DNA from: Ctenosaura bakeri
Taxonomy: Eukaryota > Chordata > Lepidosauria > Squamata > Iguanidae
Assembly: GCA_948474755.1 (NCBI GenBank)
Contig: CAOLHI010000934.1
Span: 413,195 to 477,194 of the forward strand
Length of the DNA: 64,000 nucleotides
Reading direction: 5' to 3'
Below the pieces are notes generated by a model, which was given only the letters and a program-made list of their open reading frames with translations, made no database searches and was not told the DNA's origin. The position numbers and the translations under genes are program-made. Below, in pieces: positions 31,975-41,835 of this stretch. Within the stretch, counting starts at the first letter, position 1, and each line of letters starts with the position of its first letter.

Positions 31975-32765
31975 TGAGTACAAGCGAGGGACCTGCGGAA
32001 TGAAGAACACAGTACCCCAGACTGGGGAATGAAAGGCCAGAACTTTATTGGCTACAGAATACAGATGGGTTGGGCCACACATTGGTCTAGATCCTGGCAT
32101 CGATCAACCCGTTGTTGACCAATGAGCACAAGCTTCCAACCCGGTGCTGGAATCCCAAGGAATAGCAGGGGGGCACTGCCCGGGGATCCCCTGCCACCCA
32201 GAGGTGCAAGCAAGGCATGTCCCACCAAGCTGGACATGCTTGCCACTGGCTTGCACCTCCTTCCACACTGTGAGGGGCCAATGACTCAATGCCAAAGGCC
32301 ATTGGCCCCGACCAACCTGGATCCAAGACCCATGTGACCTCCCCGAAGTTGTGACAAATTGAGCAAGGAAAACTGAAGTCTATAAGGCCAAAAACCAACA
32401 GTGTACATAGGAAAAAACAGCAAGCAACAAACAACCTGAACGGGAAGAGATAAAGGGAGGGCAGGCGGGGAGCAGCTGAGACACGAGGAGGCTGCCCAGG
32501 CAGATGTGGGGAAAATAAATTTCCTGTGGCTGCCTAGCAAGATGCAGTGGCCAATCAGAACACAGGAGGTGCATTCCGATTGGCTGTCATCCTTCTGGGC
32601 ATCTGGGAACCCGGTGGCTTGCCCTGGCACCAGAAATGGCCCTCCTCCTGGCCAGGGAGAAGACCGGAAAAGCCACCATTCCTCCGTGCCCTACTCCACC
32701 CTGCAAATGGCACTGCACCATGCTGTCCAACCTATCTCCTTCCCCACACCCTAGTACTGATGGTC
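31975..32765 (-). mobile_element. GC-rich LTR-like block
   Basis: A sharp GC-rich island in AT-rich surroundings. On the minus strand there are CCAAT motifs near 32552 and 32583, 'ggccttatagac' near 32385 as a weak TATA, and CAATAAAG near 32041, in the order expected for an LTR (U3, TATA, poly-A). Many overlapping frames up to 115 codons on both strands reflect the base composition. No TG...CA ends or target duplication were found, so an unrelated retroposed or CpG-island sequence remains possible. Confidence 0.35.
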
Positions 32766-32794
32766 TAGCAGTGATGGACACATAAGGTTGAGGC

Positions 32795-32895
32795 ACACAT
32801 CTTGCTAGTAGCATAAATTGGATACCCCGAGGACTGAATGCTAGACCTTTTGCATGCAAAACATACTCTCTAGCATTGTGTTATAGTCCCTCTGC
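32795..32895 (-). mobile_element. tRNA-derived SINE head, antisense
   Basis: 'gaccttttgcatgcaaaaca' and 'gttatagtccctctgctcag' are the reverse of a tRNA-derived promoter region (B box and A box order) of a SINE distinct from the Sauria type. The body is missing. Confidence 0.45.
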
Positions 32896-33080
32896 TCAGC
32901 TCCTGCCTATTCTTTAACCTTCTTCTCCATCTGTTTGCTATTTATCTTCTTGCATCTAGAACAGCCTCTCTTCCTTCTTCTCCACATGACCTACCTGCTT
33001 AGAAAATCCTTCTACAACCTATTTCTACTTTAACTGTCCCACTATGGTCTTCACAATAAGCAACGTATATACATTTCAGC

Positions 33081-33308
33081 GTGGTATAGTGGTTTGAGCA
33101 TTGGGCTACAATGTTGGAGATCAGGCTTCAAATCCCCACTCAGCCATTAAAATCCACTGGGCAGCCTTGAGCAAGTCACACTCTCTCAGCCTCAGAAGAA
33201 GGCAAAGGCAAACTACCATTTAATGTATCTTGTGGAGAAAACCCCATGATAGATTCACCTTAGGATTGCCATAAGTTGGAAATGATTTGAAGGCATACAA
33301 CAGCAACA
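33081..33308 (+). mobile_element. Sauria-type SINE with perfect target duplication
   Basis: The element is flanked by identical 12-bp repeats ATACATTTCAGC at 33069-33080 and 33309-33320. The head is 'gtggtatagtggtttgagca' with B box 'caggcttcaaatcccc'. The body is 'aaatccactgggcagccttg', and the 3' end 'gccataagttggaaatgatt' with an ACAACAGCAACA tail. It is 228 bp and full length, the cleanest copy in the window, so it is the best guide to the others. Confidence 0.95.
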
Positions 33309-33320
33309 ATACATTTCAGC

Positions 33321-34049
33321 AGTGGTGGATGCCTGAAATTTCCAGAGCTTACATTTCAATTTAAAAAAATAGTCTAGGGGAGACTCCCTTCCCCTCACAT
33401 TGCTTACATCCTGCTTTTAGAGATCTGGAGGTGAATATCTTTATTAGAAAGGCTGAGATTAACTTACATGTAGTTTGGCTGGAGCAAAAAATTCTTAGAC
33501 TTTCCAGATGTTTACTAAAGATGAGGTAACTGAAGGATACCTTTTAAAAGCAAATTTGTCTGATGACTTAAGGGAATCTTATTGTTTGTTCCAGATGTTA
33601 CTTTGAGCATTTCATACTTATACACATGTAGTGTGTATGTGTGTGTTTGTGTATAGATGTGTGTATTTGAAAGGGGGCTGAAGGCCTTGAGCCAGACAAC
33701 ACAACACTGTTAAACTGAAATTTTTCATGTAGCAATTGAATGAGAATGTTGATATATATCTCAGATTATTTGTATTAATACTACTAAGGCCTGAATTTGT
33801 GATAACTTCTACCTAGAAGCAGAGAGTATAGGAAGAGCATCTGCAGTGTATGTAGATATATAATTAAAAACAAAAGCGACTTGCTAGAATGAGTTTGTCT
33901 TGTTTCTATTGTGATGACAGCAGCCCCGAAGAACTTGGGCTTATGAAAAGATAGCCACTAAAAGTGATCTGAATTTTGGAAGCATTACTCAACATAATGT
34001 CAGACTCCAGTGTTTCTTTGTTTTAAACTTAAAATTCAATACAGCCCTT
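33321..34049. other. Unassigned sequence
   Basis: No gene or dispersed repeat is recognised. An imperfect GT run lies at 33632-33664. Confidence 0.4.
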
Positions 34050-34111
34050 GGAGGAGGAGGAGGGGGAGGGGGAGGGGGAGGGGGAGGAGGGGGAGGAGGA
34101 GGAGGGGGAGA
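34050..34111 (+). repeat. Purine-only GGA/GGGGGA tract
   Basis: About 62 bases of only G and A, built of GGA and GGGGGA units with at least eight runs of four or more G. The tract can form G-quadruplexes on the plus strand or a purine triplex. Confidence 0.95.
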
Positions 34112-34340
34112 AGCGGCAATGGCCAGAATCCTGAATGATGATTGCAAATGTGTAACCTAGAGTTATGCACTTTTGACAACAATGTAAATACAGTCCCTAC
34201 ATGGCCCCTAGTTTAGGGGCTGCATAGTGACTGTGAAGGTTCCTCAATTCCCCACTTACCAGGAAGCAGCTGCTGGAATTGAAAGGGGGTCTGTTCCCCT
34301 CTCAATCAGGAAGCAGCTGGCTTATGGCAGTGATGTATTT

Positions 34341-34446
34341 AAGTCTTTTCCTCCAAGTCTCAAGTTAAGTCTCAAGTGTCTACCTTCAAGTCTCAAGTTG
34401 AGTCTCAAGTCCTTCAAGACACTTCTGAGTCAAGTCTCAAGTCTGG
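34341..34446 (+). repeat. Left subterminal AAGTC array
   Basis: CAAGTCTCAAGT units occur about ten times in ~105 bp with spacers of 2-9 bases. The matching array at 34851-34950 has the same pentamer in both orientations. Confidence 0.85.
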
Positions 34447-34522
34447 GAGCCAACTTTATATCCCAACCTGTATTCCAGAATTTCTGGATGGAGTCAAATA
34501 AAGTCAGTTTTTAACAATTTAA

Positions 34523-34620
34523 GTAGAGTCGGCCCTCCACTTTTGTGATGTTGCCATCTGCGCCTTCGGAAGTGGGAAATAGGATCCTTCTTACTTCTCA
34601 TTTGCAAAGCTTGCCTTCTG
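34523..34620 (+). mobile_element. Tigger-like terminus inside the hAT element
   Basis: TAGAGTCGGCCCTCCACTTT matches the CAGxCxGCCCTCCAC terminus seen at 10437 and 26323. The opposite terminus was not found before 34850, so only one end is supported. Confidence 0.4.
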
Positions 34621-34850
34621 CTCTTAGGAAAAGCTCTAGAAAGCTCATCCTATATGAAGAAGGGACAGGCTGCTGAGTAGACCTCAACCCCACCTCAAGC
34701 CCATTTGCTATTCTCTCTGAGAAATGTGTCCACATTTTGGGCTTGAAACAGATTGCCATGTGACCAGTAAACTGAAAGATTTCTGAATGAATATATTATG
34801 TTACTGAACCAAAGGCACCAAGTCAGTCATTAAAAATGTGCAAGTCTCAA

Positions 34851-34950
34851 GTCGAGTCGAGTCAGTGTGTAATTTTTGCCAAGTCACATCCAAGTCAAGT
34901 CACTGAAGTGACTTAAGTCTGACTTGAGTCTGAGTCAAGTGACTCAAGTC
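34851..34950 (-). repeat. Right subterminal AAGTC array
   Basis: 'caagtctcaagtcgagtcg', 'ccaagtcaagtcactgaagt' and 'gacttgagtctgagtcaagt' give at least ten AAGTC or GACTT pentamers directly inside the right terminus of the hAT element. Confidence 0.85.
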
Positions 34951-34968
34951 TACATCACTGGCTTACAG

Positions 34969-35364
34969 TGCCCTCCCCCCACTTGCATTAGCAAGCTCCG
35001 GCACAAGGGGGAATTGCAACAGAGGTCCTGTTTCTGACTGTTGCAATGGAGGTTGCTCATGTGAGGAGGTGGGAATGGTAGTCATCTGCTTCCCAAGCAA
35101 AGGGGAATAGGCTTCTGTCGATCCCAATAGCTGCTGAGGGGTAAATGTGGACTGAAGGGAACTGAGCCAGCAGTGACTGTGTGGCACTCTGCTTATCCAT
35201 TCGTAACTGCAAATTGCACATACTAAACAACAATAATCAGTAAAGACCAAAAGTTCCACAGACCTCTGTTAGGCATATAGAGCTTAGCGCAAACATATCA
35301 TTCATTTTAGCATTTGATATGTGGTATGTATTTATATCAATAGAGCTCAGTAGAGAAGGCTGAT
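34969..35364. other. Unassigned sequence
   Basis: No gene is recognised. The 98-codon minus-strand frame here shows no family signature. Confidence 0.4.
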
Positions 35365-35745
35365 TCATACATACTTCATCCTCCCAACAACCCTGTGAAG
35401 TAGGTGGGGCAGGAGAAAGAAAGAAAAAAGAAGGCGGGAAGAGAGGGGCTTTCCATACTACACTGTTATACTGTTATTATTCCATTTTCATCATCCTGTG
35501 GAATTCTGGGGTTTGTAGTTTACTGAGGCCAAAGAGCTCTCTGGCTGAGAATTCTAAAGGCCCCTCCCTAAACTGCAAACCCCAGGATTCCATAGGAGGT
35601 TGAAAGTGGAATAACAGTGTAGTGCGGAAAGGCCCAGAGACAGGCCCAAAATTATATAGGGAATTCCATGGTCCAGGCAGGATTTGAAATTGGATTTCCT
35701 AAGTCCTAGTCCAGTACTGTAACTGCTACACTACATTGGCCATCT
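35365..35745 (-). mobile_element. MIR-like tRNA-derived SINE, split by a MITE
   Basis: The 3' part is 'catcctcccaacaaccctgt' and 'gaagtaggtgg' (35377-35408); the head is 'ggatttgaaattggatttcc' and 'aactgctacactacattgg' (35680-35740). Both read as the reverse of a MIR-like SINE. Between them sits a complete MITE (35445-35635), so the SINE is older than that insertion. Confidence 0.6.
35445..35635. mobile_element. Harbinger-like MITE nested in a SINE
   Basis: The ends GGGGCTTTCCATACTACACTG and, reversed, GGGCCTTTCCGCACTACACTG are inverted repeats. The arms 'ttattattccattttcatca' and 'ggttgaaagtggaataacag' pair as in the other copies. The flanking triplets are AGA on both sides. The interior 'ggggtttgtagtttactgag' and 'ccaaagagctctctggctga' is the longest version of this family in the window. 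Confidence 0.75.
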
Positions 35746-35784
35746 AATCTACAGAATACTCAGTGGTAGACATGATGTGACACA

Positions 35785-35885
35785 TTATTAATTTATTCAC
35801 TACCATTTATGTATGTGACACTTTAAAAGAACCAGTATGACAGTTCTCAAGCCCAAGGGGCTTATAATCTAAAATAGGCACAGGG
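35785..35885 (-). repeat. LINE/SINE tail-like repeat, antisense
   Basis: 'attaatttattcactaccat' followed by 'ccaaggggcttataatctaa' resembles 11478-11590. The family is not named. Confidence 0.35.
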
Positions 35886-36182
35886 GTAATGGATTCATTG
35901 GTATGAGACAGAAGAATATGTGATTGTTTCAATTACATGTTCTTTGGATTATTACAGTAAGATGTGTCACATATCCCTGCCATATTTCCTTCCTTTTCAT
36001 CTTTAAAGCTCCAAAGGCTCAACTCTGTCCTTTTAGGAACTGGGAAGTTGCATTCACCCCACATAAGACATCTTATATATTCTGCCATTCAGTTACTAGT
36101 TCACAACAGCCAACCCATTTCACTGCCTAAAAGGGAACAGCAAAAGGAGTCTGTTTCCTCAAAGCAGAGTGTAGGGAAAATA

Positions 36183-36245
36183 TACACTGGCTAAGGGATT
36201 CTGGCAGTTGTAGTCCAAAAAATAACTTTTCCAAGTCTCACAGTG
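36183..36245. mobile_element. DNA-transposon fragment
   Basis: 'ctaagggattctggcagttg' followed by 'tagtccaaaaaataactttt' is a very common interior motif of hAT/MITE-type repeats in reptiles (GGATTCTGGGAGTTGTAGTCCAAAA). It is too short to name a family. Confidence 0.45.
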
Positions 36246-37604
36246 AGGGTGTCTAGTAGCTGGGTCAATCATACTGTTTTTTAGCTGCTGAGGGAAGCAA
36301 TCCCACAAGCCCTTCTCCTCCTTTCTGGTAGTAAGAAGGACAGTAATAATACAGCAATGACTATCAAAGTTTTTGACTTACAAAATATCAAAGATATGCA
36401 GCCTGAGGTGGCACCTCACTCCACCTAGGATGGTGCCTGTTATGCTCAAAGGCAGATATTTGGAAAAGAACCTCAGTACCCAGTCAAATACAACTCTTTG
36501 AGCAAAGTGCCATTGCAGACTTCTTTGTTTATTAATATTTGCAAACTCTTCCTCCCTGAATTCTCATGGAAGCAATATTCAATGAACCATTTTTAAATAA
36601 TAAACAGCTTAAAATACCAAAAGTCAGACAGAGAGAGAGGGAAAGAGACAGATTTCTATATATAATTAGTGCATGACCCAACAGTAATGGATATAAATGC
36701 TATAATGGCTGGGAAGATGTATAGAATCAAGAATAGTCTGTATATAAAAAAAATGCAATTAAACATATTTGTTTTTATTTAATAGCATCTTCAGGAGTAC
36801 TGATTGAGTGTGTCTGAGAAGAGAAAAATTCTGAACTTCAGTATTTATTCTCTTTATGCTTTCCTTAGCCAAATGAGGATGACAAACCTTTCAAGGTTAC
36901 GGCTAAAATAACAAGGATGTCCAGTGGAATTTATCCTCACTGGTGCTTGTGTACAGTATATATTTACACCACATGAGTGGTCTATAAATCCTCCTCATAA
37001 ATGCTGTTAGCTCCACCACTAGCAGTTTCTCATTTTTATGGGAATATAACTTTAAGAGGTGGTGTATGTACACATATTCCTCTCTCTCTCTCATCCAGTC
37101 CTTTTAAAACATCTGGTCTGGTGAAATGCTGGACACACCAGTGATGGGATTCAGGCACTGATGGTTACAAATGGTTGTGACAAGTCAGCATTCCTTTGAT
37201 CTATAGATTCTCCAGTGCAGGACTGAGATGCCACACTTCCAATTTAGCCAAGTCTTTGACTAAATGAAAGACTTGACCAGGTAATCTTTTCTGTCTTGTA
37301 TCTTCCTGAGAAGCTTTGTGACCCCCTCACACACTATGATCCACAGCCATTTTGAGGTATTACCAACAACAAGCAACAGAGCCAAAGTGACAGTGAACAG
37401 CAGGAGTTCTGAAGACCTCGGTGCACACTTCTAAGCTGTCTACCATTTTGACGTTCATACAACACCTCAATATGATGTCAGTCTAGGGTTGTGTTACACT
37501 ACAGAGGTATTAGGACCACAAGCCCATCACCTCCTGTCTGAAGGGCAAGTGGTAGAGACCATCAGGTTTGGGGAAGGAAGCTTACGGGTACTGTAGATAT
37601 GCTT
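36246..37604. other. Unassigned sequence
   Basis: No gene or confident repeat is recognised. Short TC runs lie at 37078-37092 and a GAGA run at 36634-36647. Confidence 0.4.
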
Positions 37605-37670
37605 TTTAAAATATTTGTCATTTATTTACTTATTTAGATCTTTCTCCCAATATTGTGACCCAGATCTAAC
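37605..37670 (-). mobile_element. L2-like LINE tail fragment
   Basis: 'tttatttacttatttagatc' and 'ttctcccaatattgtgaccc' are the reverse of the tail seen at the other L2-like ends. Confidence 0.4.
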
Positions 37671-38525
37671 CGTATGCACATCACTTGATGTAAAACTAAA
37701 CCTGGGATAAGGACATGGATGCACTGGTATGTTCTACCCCAAATGCTGCTGGACATTAAGCAACTTTTCAGTCTTTTGTGCACTGAGCATGAAAATCAGG
37801 ATAGGGTTCTGTAATCACATTCAGTTGAATGTGGTCATAAACCTCCATGATAAAGCTAGGCTCTGTAAGCCCTGTGACCCCCTCAGTCAAACTTGATTAG
37901 ACAGCTGTTACAATTACTAATTCAGAATCCTACTGTGAGGAGGCAAATGCCTGCATGGGGCTTCTGCCGGTCTTTTCTGTGTCCAGGCCTTGTGAAAGCT
38001 CCTGTGTTGAAGCTGCCTAGGTGAAGTTTGTCAATATGATAGCGAGTCATGCAGCCCCTGCTTGATAATGTTACAGTTATTGGCTTTTGTATGACTATTT
38101 TCACTGATTACCACTCTGCTTGTTTTCAGACTTCCTGTTTCTTTGCCTTTCCATAGTCACTCTCTACTCAGTCTCTGCAACATGTGAACCTGCAGCCATT
38201 TTCTCTTCTCTCTTTGTCCTCCATAAGACCCTGTGTTTGACTATGCACAAGTATACTTCCAAAACATATTTTTATATGAATCTATACCTATATATATCTA
38301 TGTATATGTCTTATAAAGAAGACTGAGCTTAGTGCTTTTCTCTGCTATACCCTGTGGGTGGGCAGGCATAGGACTGGTTGTTGTTCCACTTCTGCCTTGT
38401 CAATTTGATTACTCTGCTTGAGAGTTCAAGTCTGTCTCTCACATTTCTCAACACATAAACCCAGGCTGAGATGTGGTGGAGAGACTGTGAGAGGGAGGCT
38501 CCACCATTAGCAGGCCCTAGTTGCC
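37671..38525. other. Unassigned sequence
   Basis: No gene or repeat is recognised apart from a short TATA-rich run at 38285-38312. Confidence 0.4.
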
Positions 38526-38528
38526 TTA

Positions 38529-38678
38529 GGCCATTTCCGCACTAGACTGTTATAGTACCATTATTCCACTTTCAACATCCTATGGAATCCTGAGTTTACA
38601 GAATCCTGCAAATCTCAGGATTCCAAAGATGTTGAAAGTAGAATAATAGCACTACAACAGTCTAGTGCGGAAATGGTC
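38529..38678. mobile_element. Harbinger-like MITE
   Basis: The ends GGCCATTTCCGCACTAGACTG and, reversed, GACCATTTCCGCACTAGACTG are inverted repeats with one mismatch. The arms then pair through 'ttattccactttcaacatc' and 'gatgttgaaagtagaataa', so nearly the whole 150 bp can fold into one hairpin. The flanking triplets are TTA and TGA. Confidence 0.85.
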
Positions 38679-38681
38679 TGA

Positions 38682-40407
38682 GCCCTATTAGGTGACTTTC
38701 ACTGACTCTACAAATGATCTTATACCTCTTTCCTCTTCTCATCACTCGGCCATGAAGGCATTATACAGTGTAGAAAAGGCTATCATTGTATATAACTTGA
38801 CACTGAGGAAGAGCAGAAAAACATGTAGAGAACTTCTCTGAATTAGAATAACAAAAAGAAATCATGAGCATCAGTAGAACTGATCACTTGGAGCATACTT
38901 CTCTAGCAAGAGGAGATGAACTATGGGGTGGAGGAAAGGAACATTGATTGCCCTCCATAGCCATCTTTTTTCTAAAGGGGCTCATTTATTTTTCTCTCTC
39001 TCACACACAAAAAGGCAGGAGGTGCCTGGGGTTCATCCTGGTTATTTGTCTAAATTGCAGTCAAGCTCACTGAAATTATAGCTATACTTTGGAGTTTAAA
39101 AACAACAATTGAAACTATGATTCAGATCTCTTTTGAAATCTACCTTTTTAACACATAATAGTGATAGCCTCTGCTTGACTTAAGGCCAGGTACATTATAG
39201 TACATGCATGGGAGAGGTATGTATGTTCACATAGTAATGGGAAATTATTAGAATAATGACAAGATACTAAATTTGCTTCCCCACTGTACATATGCCTGTC
39301 CTCAAGTTTAGGGCTCTCCCTTCTACTTTTCAAAAATCTCAACTCAGATGTCGTTTTCTTCCATTTCCCTTCCTTTTTATGACCTTTTTTCAGTTGCTGC
39401 CCTGATTTATGGTCATTTGTGTGATTGCATTGCTTTACTTTATGGCAGTTTATGTCATTCTGGTCTTGTCATAAATGACTACCATAAAGTGAGGTAAAAT
39501 ATCATAAAACATTAGTGAGTCGCTGATATTCAAGGTTCCTGAGTACAAACACTGACAGGTTGCAACCACTGAAGAACTGCGTTTTTTCACAGGCTGTTTT
39601 ACTAGAGCTGGGCTACTGCAGTGAGATTTGGAGGGGCAAATGCCCATAACTGAGAAAGCAAGCAATGGCAAAAAGTATCACTGAAGGGTTGCCCCAGTTT
39701 ATTGTCTATTTTTAAAGCAATGTTGAAAAAGCTGCAGGAATGTTAGTTTTATGACATTTATTGTTTCAGTGGATACATCATTATGGAATTCCATTTATAT
39801 AAGCTTACTTAGGCCTGAAAGATACACACATACTCCTCTAATAGCGCATACATTTGGCAGCACCTCATGGGAGCACTTGGAACCAAGAAGGAAGAAAGTG
39901 GAGGTAGCAGTTTGACAGCAGCAGTGGGTGGCTTTCATTTCAGTGAAATGGTGAATCTTCTCAGGTCTTTAAAGGAGCTATTGTAGGTTTTGAATGCTAT
40001 CACCCCTACCAACAGGTCCAGTTCTCCCCCAGTTCACATATTTAGGAGTCTCTTATGAGAGGCATAAAGGAAGAAAGTGGAGGTACCACTGTGGCAGTGA
40101 AAGCTGGCAGCTTCCTGAATAGGTTTAGCACCCTGGACTCCTGCTTTAAAGTTTAGGGTACAACTTAGAACAGATTCACCACCCTACTGACATGGAAGCT
40201 GCCACTGCAATTTGATGAACTGGTTCATCATGTGGAAGCTGAATGAATGGCCTTGTTGAAGGTATGATTCTAGCTAGCCTGAGATAGGGGTGGTGATAAT
40301 GCACATGTATATTATCTTGTGTCTGTGAACTGAGCTATATCCAGCTAACAATGGGTTAATTTACCATGTTGGATGGCAGAAGATTACCCAGTATGTAAGA
40401 TCAGGGG
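38682..40407. other. Unassigned sequence with a short internal duplication
   Basis: No gene is recognised. 'ggaagaaagtggaggta' occurs at 39889 and again at 40070, followed in both by GCAG/GTGGCAG words, suggesting an old ~180-bp tandem duplication. Confidence 0.45.
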
Positions 40408-40491
40408 AAATATCATAGAATCATAGAAACGTAGAGTTGGAAGAGACCACAGGGGCCATCCAGTCCAACCCCCTGCCATGCAGGAACACCC

Positions 40492-41121
40492 TCAAAGCAC
40501 TCCCGACAGATGGCCATCTAGCCTCTGCTTAAAAACCTCCAAGGAAGGAGACTCCACTACACTCCAAGGCAGCATATTCCATTGCCGGACAGCCCTGACT
40601 GTCAGGAAGTTCTTCCTGAGGTTCAGGTGGAATCTCCTTTCCTGCAGCTTGAATCCATTGCTCCTTGTCCTGGTCTCTGGAGCAGCAGAAAACAAGCCCT
40701 CTCCTTCCTCTACGTGGCATCCCTTCAAATATTTAAACATGGCTATCATGTCCCCTCTTAACCTTCTCTTCTGCAGACTAAACATACCCAGCTCTCTAAG
40801 TCTATCCTCATAGGGCATGGCTTCCAGGCCTCTCACCGTTTTGGTTGCCCTCCTTTGGACTTGTTCCAGCTTGACGATGTCCTTCTTGAATTGGGGTGCC
40901 CAGAACTGGACACAGTATTCATGATGAGGTCTAACCAAAGCAGAGTAGAGTGGTACCAGTACCTCCCTCAATCTAGACACCATACTCCTATTGATGCAGC
41001 CGAGAATTGCATTGGCTTTCTTGGCTGCCGCATCACACTGCTGACTCATGTTCAGCTTGTGGTCTATGAAGACTCCTAGATCCCTTTCACACGTACTGTT
41101 ATCTAGCCATGTGTCCCCCAT
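40492..41121 (-). pseudogene. CR1 ORF2 C-terminal region
   Basis: An uninterrupted 209-codon frame with CR1 landmarks: [73 protein letters not shown] and [15 protein letters not shown]. It ends at the natural C-terminus. Its intact length suggests this CR1 copy is not very old, but it has no start of its own and belongs to the broken element. Confidence 0.9.
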
Positions 41122-41122
41122 C

Positions 41123-41308
41123 CTATATTTCTGTATTCCATTTTTTTCTACCTAAATGTAGGACTTTACACTTCTCTCTGTTGAATTTCATTTTGTTAGC
41201 CTTGGCCCAGCTCTCCAATCTATCCAGGTCATTTTGAATTTTGATCCTGTCCTCTGGCGTATTAGCAACCCCTCCCAATTTGGTGCCATCTGCAAATTTG
41301 ATGAGCAT
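41123..41308 (-). pseudogene. CR1 reverse transcriptase fragment (part 2), catalytic block mutated
   Basis: The frame begins [11 protein letters not shown], where an active CR1 has the (Y/F)ADD motif; the second catalytic Asp is Gly here. LDRLESWAKANKMKFN and KCKVLHLG follow, the usual downstream blocks. It ends at a stop near 41123, and the homology resumes in the frame of 40492-41121. A frameshift on each side and the lost Asp mean no activity. Confidence 0.88.
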
Positions 41309-41800
41309 GCCCTATTCCTTCATCCAAGTCGTTGATAAAAATATTGAACAGCACTGGGCCCAGGACAGAACCCTGTGGCACCCCGCTTGTCACTTCTCTC
41401 CAGGATGAAAAGCAGCCATTCGTGATCACCCTTTGGGTTCGGTCGGTCAACCAATTACAAATCCAACTAACAGTAGCCCTGTCCAGCCCACATTTTACTA
41501 GCTTCGTTGCAAGAATGTCATGGGGAACTTTGTCAAAGGCCTTACTGAAATCGAGATATGCTACATCCACAGCATTCCCTTCATCTATCAAGCTTGTAAC
41601 TCTACCATAAAAAGAGATAAGATTAGTCTGGCATGACTTATTTTTGAGAAATCCATGTTGACTTCTCATGATTACCGTGTTGCTTTCTAAATGATTAGAA
41701 ACTGACTGCTTAATGATCTGCTCCTGGATCTTTCTGGGTACTGATGTTAGGCTGACTGGGCGATAATTATTTGGGTCCTCTTTTTTTTCCCTTCTTGAAG
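41262..41800 (-). pseudogene. CR1 reverse transcriptase fragment (part 1)
   Basis: The minus-strand frame shows [10 protein letters not shown] (first conserved RT block), [33 protein letters not shown] (block with the first catalytic Asp), [19 protein letters not shown] (block 4) and INDLDEGI. These are in the order of the CR1 RT palm and fingers. The frame is lost just before the YADD block, where the sequence continues in another frame (41123-41308). The first 60 or so residues of the open frame lie outside the CR1 homology and are chance. Confidence 0.9.
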
Positions 41801-41835
41801 ATGGGTACAACATTTGCCCTCCTCCTTGCCAATCA

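Larger units (their letters stand above)
34328..34960. mobile_element. hAT-type element with AAGTC subterminal repeats
   Basis: The left end CAGTGATGTATTTAAGTC and the reversed right end CAGTGATGTAGACTTGAGTC are inverted repeats beginning CAGTG, the hAT type. The 8-bp flanks GCTTATGG (34320-34327) and GCTTACAG (34961-34968) agree at 6 of 8 positions. Inside each end lie many copies of the pentamer AAGTC/GACTT (34341-34445 and 34851-34950). These are probably repeated transposase-binding sites. The middle (34450-34850) is different and contains a Tigger-like terminus from 34523. The 95-codon frame 34227-34514 starts outside the element and reads across the AAGTC array, giving SLK repeats. Confidence 0.75.
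40408..41835 (-). mobile_element. CR1 LINE, 5' truncated, antisense
   Basis: The minus strand carries, in order, reverse transcriptase motifs (41300-41800), the region after the catalytic core (41123-41308), the C-terminal region (40492-41121), and a 3' end finishing in 'ctatgattctatgat', the CR1-type short tandem tail. The 5' end is lost at about 41835, within the reverse transcriptase, the usual result of incomplete reverse transcription. At ~1.43 kb it is the longest LINE piece in the window. It is a non-LTR retrotransposon, not a host gene. Confidence 0.92.

Noticed and set aside
33081..33150. tRNA gene
   Set aside because: The tRNA-like A and B boxes belong to SINE heads; no cloverleaf or intact anticodon arm is present, and the same head recurs at other SINE copies.
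34227..34514. 95-codon frame with SLK repeats as a repeat protein
   Set aside because: The repeats come from the AAGTC array of a hAT element and the frame starts outside the element.
40492..41121. 209-codon frame as a host gene
   Set aside because: It is the C-terminal part of a CR1 LINE, continuous with the reverse transcriptase pieces upstream.
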